Assembly (NCBI GenBank): GCA_964470965.1
Contig: CAYYIS010000048.1
Location: 1 to 37,150, forward strand
Direction: 5' to 3'
Origin: CAYYIS01 sp964470965
GTDB taxonomy: Bacteria > JAAXHH01 > JABIQT01
Length of the DNA: 37,150 bases
Under the pieces are notes generated by a model. That model ran no database searches. It was given only the letters and a program-made list of their open reading frames with translations, and was not told the DNA's origin. The stretch's first letter is position 1; each line of letters begins with the position of its first letter. The position numbers were made by a program, and so were the translations under genes. This document shows, piece by piece, positions 33,341 to 37,150 of the stretch.

Positions 33341-33382
33341 GCCGGCCCCAGAGACATTCCGGATTGGCGGCTGGGATGACAT
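33341..33382 (-). repeat. REP-like palindromic element, copy 2 (diverged, inverted)
   Basis: On the minus strand it starts TGTCATCCCAGCCGC and continues CCGGAATGTC, then a G-rich end. About two thirds of its positions match copy 1 at 30439-30476, but the stem is weakened. It fills most of the 133-base gap between lpxB and the DUF374 gene. Confidence 0.5.
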
Positions 33383-33424
33383 ACCTATTATTCCGTAATC
33401 AAACCTCTTACCACCTCATTTTCC

Positions 33425-34066
33425 ATGTCCCTTACTTCTCTTGTCGGTCCGTTCGGATCCGGACTCATTACCGCACTCGGCCACACGTTTTCCGTACGTG
33501 TAATCGGTCAACAGCGCCAGGATCGGGCACGTGAGACGAATGGACAAGTGATCTATGCGTTCTGGCACGAAGGGCTGGCCATCGCCACCTATGTTTTCCG
33601 TGATCAGGGTATCCGGGTACTCGTCAGCCAACATCGGGATGGGGAATACATCAGCCGGACAATCGAACACATGGGTTACACCACTATCCGGGGATCTACG
33701 ACGAGGGGCGGCGCGAAAGCTCTGTTTCAGATGGCTGCTGCGGGGGCCAGAGGCGAAGATCTGGGTATCACGGTGGACGGACCGCGCGGCCCTCGCCATC
33801 AGGTGCAGTCCGGCGTCCTCGCCATCGCACGTCGCTCCGGCCTGCCCATACTGCCGTTTGCGGTGGCTTGTACCCGAAAGAAGGTACTGTCCAGCTGGGA
33901 CCGATTTATCGTTCCTATGCCGTTCGCGAGCGTGGCTGTTGCCTTCGGCGAGAGTATGACCGTACCGAAGGACTGCATGGAAAGCGATATGGACCGATTG
34001 AAAGTCATACTGGAGAAGCGGTTGCTTTTAGCGGGGGAAGAAGCTGAATCAACACTTGAACCCTGA
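33425..34066 (+). CDS. DUF374 family lysophospholipid/lipid A acyltransferase
   Basis: 213 residues. 'QVIYAFWHEGLAIATY' holds the acyltransferase histidine, 'VLVSQHRDGEYISRTIEHMGYTTIRGSTTRGG' and 'DLGITVDGPRGPRHQVQSGVLAIARRSGLPILPFAVA' complete the DUF374 pattern. The family belongs to the LPLAT superfamily, and members beside lpxB and waaA are thought to act in place of LpxL-type secondary acyltransferases. It probably transfers an acyl chain to the lipid A precursor at the inner membrane. A weakly hydrophobic N-terminus could be the membrane anchor. Located between lpxB and waaA, 44 bases before the latter. Confidence 0.9.
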   Translation: MSLTSLVGPFGSGLITALGHTFSVRVIGQQRQDRARETNGQVIYAFWHEGLAIATYVFRDQGIRVLVSQHRDGEYISRTIEHMGYTTIRGSTTRGGAKALFQMAAAGARGEDLGITVDGPRGPRHQVQSGVLAIARRSGLPILPFAVACTRKKVLSSWDRFIVPMPFASVAVAFGESMTVPKDCMESDMDRLKVILEKRLLLAGEEAESTLEP

Positions 34067-34110
34067 TTTTCTACGTCTCTGATTTTTTCCAACGGAACAC
34101 TCAAAAATAC

Positions 34111-35382
34111 ATGAATCCACTCTACGCCCTACTCACAACGATTGCCGCACTACTTCTGGCCCCCGTCCTGGTCCTGGCCGCCGCACTGAACCTGTGGAGT
34201 ATTCGGCAGCGTCTCAGCCTGCCGACGGACCTGCGAGAGGACTCGGAGCAACCCCTGGTGTGGTTTCATGCTGCCTCCGTAGGGGAAGTCGCGGGAATGA
34301 CAGCTGTGGTGAAGGCATTCCGGGCGGCGTATCCGGCGTACGGGATTGCCATTTCGACCATGACACCAACAGGTCTGGACCGTGCCAGGCAGTCCATCCC
34401 CGATGCGAATTGTTCTTTCCTCCTGCCGTTCGATATCCCTTTCTTCATGGGAGGATTGCTAAAGCGCCTGCAGCCTGCGGCTATCGTTCTGCTCGAAGGT
34501 GAGTTGTGGCCTTCCCTGCTGCATGCGGCTCGCAATGCGGGATGTCCCGTGGCGCTGGTGAACGGGCGAATGTCGGACAGGAGCTATCCCCGTAACCGGT
34601 GGGCCCGGCCGCTTCTGCATCGGATGCTGTCCGGCATCTCCCTCATCGGCGCCCAGACGGCGCTCGACGCCAGGCGTCTCAAAGATTTCGGGGCAGATCC
34701 AGATCGGGTAGCCGTCACCGGCAACTTAAAATTCGATCAGGCCGCTTCGGTGGTACCACAGTCCCGGACCGAGCTGCGCCGGCAGTTGGGACTGTCGGAC
34801 GACGCCCGCGTTTTCATCGCCGGGTGCCCTCGTCCTGTCACAGAGGAACACGCCGTGCTTGATGCGTGCGTCGCGGTTCATGCGGCTCATCCGGATGTCA
34901 CGATCATCTGGGCGCCGCGCCATCTGGACAGGCTGGATGACGTAGAGGAGATGCTGAACGGGGCGGACCTCCCTTGGCTAAGACGCAGTGCCCTCGGTGA
35001 AACTTCCGCCGCGCCCCCTCCGGTTATCCTCCTCGACACCTTGGGCGAACTCGCCACGCTCTACGGAGTCGCGGACATTGCGTTCGTGGGCGCCACGCTC
35101 GTGCCGCTGGGAGGACACAATCTCCTGGAGCCCGCTTCGCACGGTGTGCCAGTTCTGTTCGGGCCGAACACTCAGAACGTCAGCACCAGTGCCGATGCCC
35201 TTCTGACTTTCGGAGGGGGAACCGAGGTGCACGACGGCACCGAGCTGGCGGAAGCGGTTATCCGTCTGCTGAACAGTCCCGACGAACGGGTCCGCATGGG
35301 CCAGGCCGCGGCTACCGCCGTACAATCCGGCCTTGGGGCTCTGGAACGCACTATCGCATTACTGGCCCGTTTGGGGCTGTAA
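34111..35382 (+). CDS. waaA: 3-deoxy-D-manno-octulosonic acid (Kdo) transferase
   Basis: 423 residues, normal for WaaA/KdtA (GT30). One N-terminal membrane helix (about 5-27) is followed by 'WFHAASVGEVAGM' with the catalytic base candidate E59, 'PFDIPFFMGGLLKRLQPAAIVLLEGELWPSLL', 'VTGNLKFD' and 'FVGATLVPLGGHNLLEPASHGVPVLFGP', the donor-binding C-terminal domain. It adds Kdo from CMP-Kdo to lipid A precursor on the cytoplasmic face. It is the last protein gene of the lipid A unit; a tRNA promoter starts 17 bases after its stop. How many Kdo residues it adds cannot be told. Confidence 0.97.
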   Translation: MNPLYALLTTIAALLLAPVLVLAAALNLWSIRQRLSLPTDLREDSEQPLVWFHAASVGEVAGMTAVVKAFRAAYPAYGIAISTMTPTGLDRARQSIPDANCSFLLPFDIPFFMGGLLKRLQPAAIVLLEGELWPSLLHAARNAGCPVALVNGRMSDRSYPRNRWARPLLHRMLSGISLIGAQTALDARRLKDFGADPDRVAVTGNLKFDQAASVVPQSRTELRRQLGLSDDARVFIAGCPRPVTEEHAVLDACVAVHAAHPDVTIIWAPRHLDRLDDVEEMLNGADLPWLRRSALGETSAAPPPVILLDTLGELATLYGVADIAFVGATLVPLGGHNLLEPASHGVPVLFGPNTQNVSTSADALLTFGGGTEVHDGTELAEAVIRLLNSPDERVRMGQAAATAVQSGLGALERTIALLARLGL

Positions 35383-35398
35383 ACCGTCGACTTTTCTC

Positions 35399-35427
35399 TT
35401 GCTTTTTAAAACGTTGCCCCGTACATT
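35399..35427 (+). promoter_or_regulatory. Putative promoter of tRNA-Pro(GGG)
   Basis: TTGCTT (35399-35404), 17-base spacer, TACATT (35422-35427), 16 bases before the tRNA 5' end. The -10 sequence is the same as the one proposed at 30406. Confidence 0.5.
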
Positions 35428-35443
35428 AGGTCTTGTTCAATTT

Positions 35444-35517
35444 CGGGGCGTAGCGCAGTCCGGTAGCGCACCAGCATGGGGGGCTGGTGGTCGCTGGTTC
35501 AAATCCAGTCGCCCCGA
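35444..35517 (+). tRNA. tRNA-Pro (anticodon GGG)
   Basis: 74 bases folding as a full cloverleaf. The acceptor stem CGGGGCG/CGCCCCG has the C1-G72 pair typical of bacterial proline tRNA and discriminator A (35517). The D stem is GCGC/GCGC. The anticodon stem CCAGC/GCTGG holds loop ATGGGGG, with anticodon GGG at 35478-35480. The T arm has loop TTCAAAT. CCA is not encoded. Confidence 0.95.
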
Positions 35518-35553
35518 TTAGGGTTCTATGATCCAGGGGGAGAATCGTACGCC

Positions 35554-36222
35554 ATGACCGTGGCCTTGATTATCCCGGCATACGATGCAGCAGTTACCAT
35601 ATCCCGGCTGTTGGAAGACGCCGGGTTTTTTTTTGGTGCCAGCGACATCCTTGTCGTCGACGACGGTTCCTCCGACAGTACGGCCGGTATAGCCCGCAGG
35701 TACGGCGCCGTGGTGCTTAGCCACGATGTCAACTGCGGGAAGGGCGCCGCACTCCGCACCGGCTTCCGGTGGGCGATCGACAACGGCTACGACGCGGTCC
35801 TTACCATGGACGCGGACGGCCAGCATGCCTGCCACGAAATCCCTCTGTTCCTCGAAGCCGCGGAATGCATCGATTCTGATGTAATCCTTGGGTCCCGCAT
35901 GGCTAACCCGGACGGCATGCCCTGGCAGCGCCGGTTCAGCAACCGTCTCACCTCCCGCATCCTCTCCTGGCGCACCGGTCAGAAAATTCGCGACAGTCAG
36001 TCGGGCTTCCGGCTGATCAAAACAAAGGTACTGGCCGATATCGCCCTGGATACGAACCGGTTTCAGGCGGAGTCGGAATTGCTTATCAGGGCCGGCCTGC
36101 GAGGCCACCGCATTGACTCTGTGCCGATCACCTCCATCTACACTGCCTGCAGCAGCAACATCCGGCCATTCGCGGACACCTGGCGGTTCGTTGTGCTGAT
36201 GGGACGCAGTCTGGGGTGGTGA
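35554..36222 (+). CDS. Soluble GT2 family glycosyltransferase between two tRNA-Pro genes
   Basis: 222 residues from the ATG at 35554; a purine-rich GGGGGAG lies about 11 bases upstream. 'TVALIIPAYDAAVTISRLL' is the GT-A start, 'DILVVDDGSSDSTAGIARRYG' (31-51) binds the nucleotide, 'NCGKGAALRTGFRWA' and 'VLTMDADGQHACHEIP' (86-91, DADGQH) carry the metal site, and 'DSQSGFRLIKTKVLADI' is the C-terminal acceptor region. The protein lacks the membrane helices usual in polyprenyl-phosphate transferases, and length is that of the short dolichol-phosphate-mannose-synthase-like forms. It may act on a lipid or sugar made by the lipid A region. The substrate is unknown. Confidence 0.88.
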   Translation: MTVALIIPAYDAAVTISRLLEDAGFFFGASDILVVDDGSSDSTAGIARRYGAVVLSHDVNCGKGAALRTGFRWAIDNGYDAVLTMDADGQHACHEIPLFLEAAECIDSDVILGSRMANPDGMPWQRRFSNRLTSRILSWRTGQKIRDSQSGFRLIKTKVLADIALDTNRFQAESELLIRAGLRGHRIDSVPITSIYTACSSNIRPFADTWRFVVLMGRSLGW

Positions 36223-36249
36223 GGAGTTGAGGCCGCCCGGCAAATCACC

Positions 36250-36278
36250 TTGACAGTGCCGGGGGTGATCGATATATT
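36250..36278 (+). promoter_or_regulatory. Strong promoter of tRNA-Pro(TGG)
   Basis: TTGACA (36250-36255), 17-base spacer, TATATT (36273-36278), with the tRNA 5' end 15 bases further on. This is one of the best consensus matches in the window. Confidence 0.78.
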
Positions 36279-36293
36279 GGGGCGTTCGATGCA

Positions 36294-36368
36294 CGGGGCG
36301 TAGCGCAGCCCGGTTAGCGCGCCTGCTTTGGGAGCAGGAGGTCGGGAGTTCAAATCTCCCCGCCCCGA
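36294..36368 (+). tRNA. tRNA-Pro (anticodon TGG)
   Basis: 75-base cloverleaf. The acceptor CGGGGCG/CGCCCCG is identical to that of the GGG isoacceptor. The D arm is GCGC/GCGC with loop AGCCCGGTTA. The anticodon stem CCTGC/GCAGG holds loop TTTGGGA with anticodon TGG at 36329-36331. The T stem is GGGAG/CTCCC and the discriminator A is at 36368. CCA is not encoded. Confidence 0.96.
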
Positions 36369-36700
36369 CTGAGGTAAGATCAACGGGTAGAACAAATAAG
36401 GACATTTATTAAATCCTTTTTGCCTGCCCGTTTTCTCGTATTGGGCACGGATTGGCCTCGTATAACATCCCTCTGCATATTAATCTCAGATTATAGTTTC
36501 GGGAAAGGGATGGTAATTATTTCATTGATGATGATATTAAAGACATACGTGAAGAGTCTAAAAACAACCCATGAATTAAACAAGCAAAAACACTCACTAA
36601 ACGAAAGTAGGGAACCCCAACGAGGCTGGCTGGGGCAGATAGTCAAGCAGTGACACAAAGTTTTTATTGTTTAACATTTTTTCTTTAAGGGGTAACATTG
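36369..36700. other. 332-base AT-rich intergenic region before greA
   Basis: It holds the tRNA terminator (36382-36432) and an AT-rich tract. A 77-codon frame (36420-36653) opens with TTG, has no ribosome site and shows no family features, so I do not call it a gene. Composition shifts clearly to AT here compared with the preceding 26 kb. Confidence 0.5.
36382..36436 (+). terminator. Nested hairpin terminator after tRNA-Pro(TGG)
   Basis: AACGGGTAG (36382-36390) pairs with CTGCCCGTT (36424-36432) over 9 bp including one G-T pair, and TTTTC spans the end of the stem (36431-36435). Inside the loop AAGGA/TCCTT (36398-36402 with 36414-36418) forms a second small stem followed by Ts. Confidence 0.6.
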
Positions 36701-37150
36701 ATGAGTAATGTAATTTTGAGAGATACTTACAATGTACTTGTTAACAAGATCAAAGAATTAAAGCAGGAAGTAAGGGAAAATTCTAATCAGATCGGCGAAG
36801 CAGCGGACTTTGGTGACCTAAGGGAAAATGCTGAATACAAGGCAGCAAAAGAGAGACAAGAGATGCTGTTCTCTAAACTAAACAGGTTAGAGCCCTACCT
36901 AAGCGCCATAATTATTGAGAAATATGAAATTGGTACTGAAGTAGTTTCCTTTGGAACTACTGTCACGTTGAAAGATTTGGTTACTCAAAAAGTAGTTTCA
37001 TACGCCTTTGTTGGGCCAGTTGAATATGAACTTGAGATCTACCCTTCCATAGTGACATTTACTTCACCCTTAGGTAAAGCTCTGGTTGGAAAGAAAAAAG
37101 GAGAATCTGTTGATATTGAACTACCTAAACAAAGTACTAAGTTTTTGATT
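36701..37150 (+). CDS. greA: Transcription elongation factor GreA, C-terminal end cut off by the window edge
   Basis: 150 codons are visible, close to the usual total of about 158. Start ATG 36701 has AAGGGG 8 bases upstream. The N-terminal coiled coil carries the tip 'EAADFGDLRENAEYKAAKERQ' (33-53) with acidic residues D39, E42 and E45, matching the Gre 'GDLxENAEY' tip that enters the RNA polymerase secondary channel. The C-terminal FKBP-like domain has 'FTSPLGKALVGKKKGESVDIELP'. GreA stimulates cleavage of backtracked transcripts. Codon use is strongly AT-rich, unlike the lipid A genes just upstream. A GreA-like paralogue acquired by transfer cannot be excluded. Confidence 0.93.
   Translation, partial: MSNVILRDTYNVLVNKIKELKQEVRENSNQIGEAADFGDLRENAEYKAAKERQEMLFSKLNRLEPYLSAIIIEKYEIGTEVVSFGTTVTLKDLVTQKVVSYAFVGPVEYELEIYPSIVTFTSPLGKALVGKKKGESVDIELPKQSTKFLI

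Noticed and set aside
35518..36405. 295-codon minus-strand frame over the GT2 gene and a tRNA
   Set aside because: It would run through a clear tRNA gene and opposite a glycosyltransferase with all motifs.
36420..36653. 77-codon frame before greA
   Set aside because: TTG start, no ribosome site, overlaps the terminator, no recognisable features.
1..37150. CRISPR arrays, insertion sequences, phage genes and toxin-antitoxin pairs
   Set aside because: No regularly spaced repeats, transposase, integrase, phage structural or small antitoxin-like genes were seen in reading either strand.

Overview
The window looks like a chromosomal segment of a Gram-negative (diderm) bacterium with lipid A/Kdo-type lipopolysaccharide (lpxB, waaA) and lipoproteins (lnt). 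A GWxTD-domain secreted protein, a DUF6785-like polytopic membrane protein, a PhyH-type dioxygenase and Gfo/Idh/MocA oxidoreductases together suggest a lineage of the FCB superphylum or a neighbouring candidate phylum (for example Latescibacterota, KSB1 or Marinimicrobia). That placement is inference from gene content, because the window holds no rRNA. Composition is visibly two-part. The envelope-sugar region (about 3300-9500), parts of the far left and the right edge from about 36370 are AT-richer, while about 10000-36300 is GC-richer.

Region 1 (1-9328) is an envelope-polysaccharide neighbourhood. On the minus strand a tight cluster runs from a 67-residue membrane protein (YIDPGSGS type), through a protein that matches only the N-terminal part of NoeA-like methyltransferases and an alkaline-phosphatase-superfamily membrane protein, to a beta-propeller lipoprotein broken by an in-frame TAA. 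Divergent to it are a SAM methyltransferase, a polyprenyl-phosphate-type GT2 glycosyltransferase and a B12-type radical SAM enzyme. A large GT-C-like membrane protein follows on the minus strand and its N-terminus appears frameshifted.

Region 2 (9559-17488) holds an HU gene with its own promoter, leader hairpin and terminator. After it come a plus-strand unit with a near-consensus promoter (ATP-grasp ligase, M32 carboxypeptidase, DUF6785-like membrane protein) and a second unit with a promoter and long leader (YdcF/DUF218-like protein, GNAT acetyltransferase, glutamine cyclotransferase). Much of this is consistent with peptide and amino-acid metabolism.

Region 3 (17880-23740) is a five-gene minus-strand operon behind one strong extended -10 promoter: C45-type amidohydrolase/acyltransferase, Gfo/Idh/MocA oxidoreductase, PhyH dioxygenase, class V PLP enzyme and APC permease. 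It reads like an uptake and breakdown pathway for an unidentified amino or amide compound, and is the best candidate here for an undescribed system.

Region 4 (23898-30272) contains a GWxTD protein, priA, an SPL-type radical SAM gene and, converging on them, lnt. Region 5 (30383-36368) is a lipid A/Kdo unit (Gfo/Idh/MocA, ICMT-like methyltransferase, lpxB, DUF374 acyltransferase, waaA), with two diverged copies of a REP-like palindromic element. It ends in two proline tRNA genes (GGG and TGG anticodons), each with its own promoter, on either side of a soluble GT2 glycosyltransferase. An AT-rich stretch follows, with a terminator and a GreA gene that runs off the right edge.
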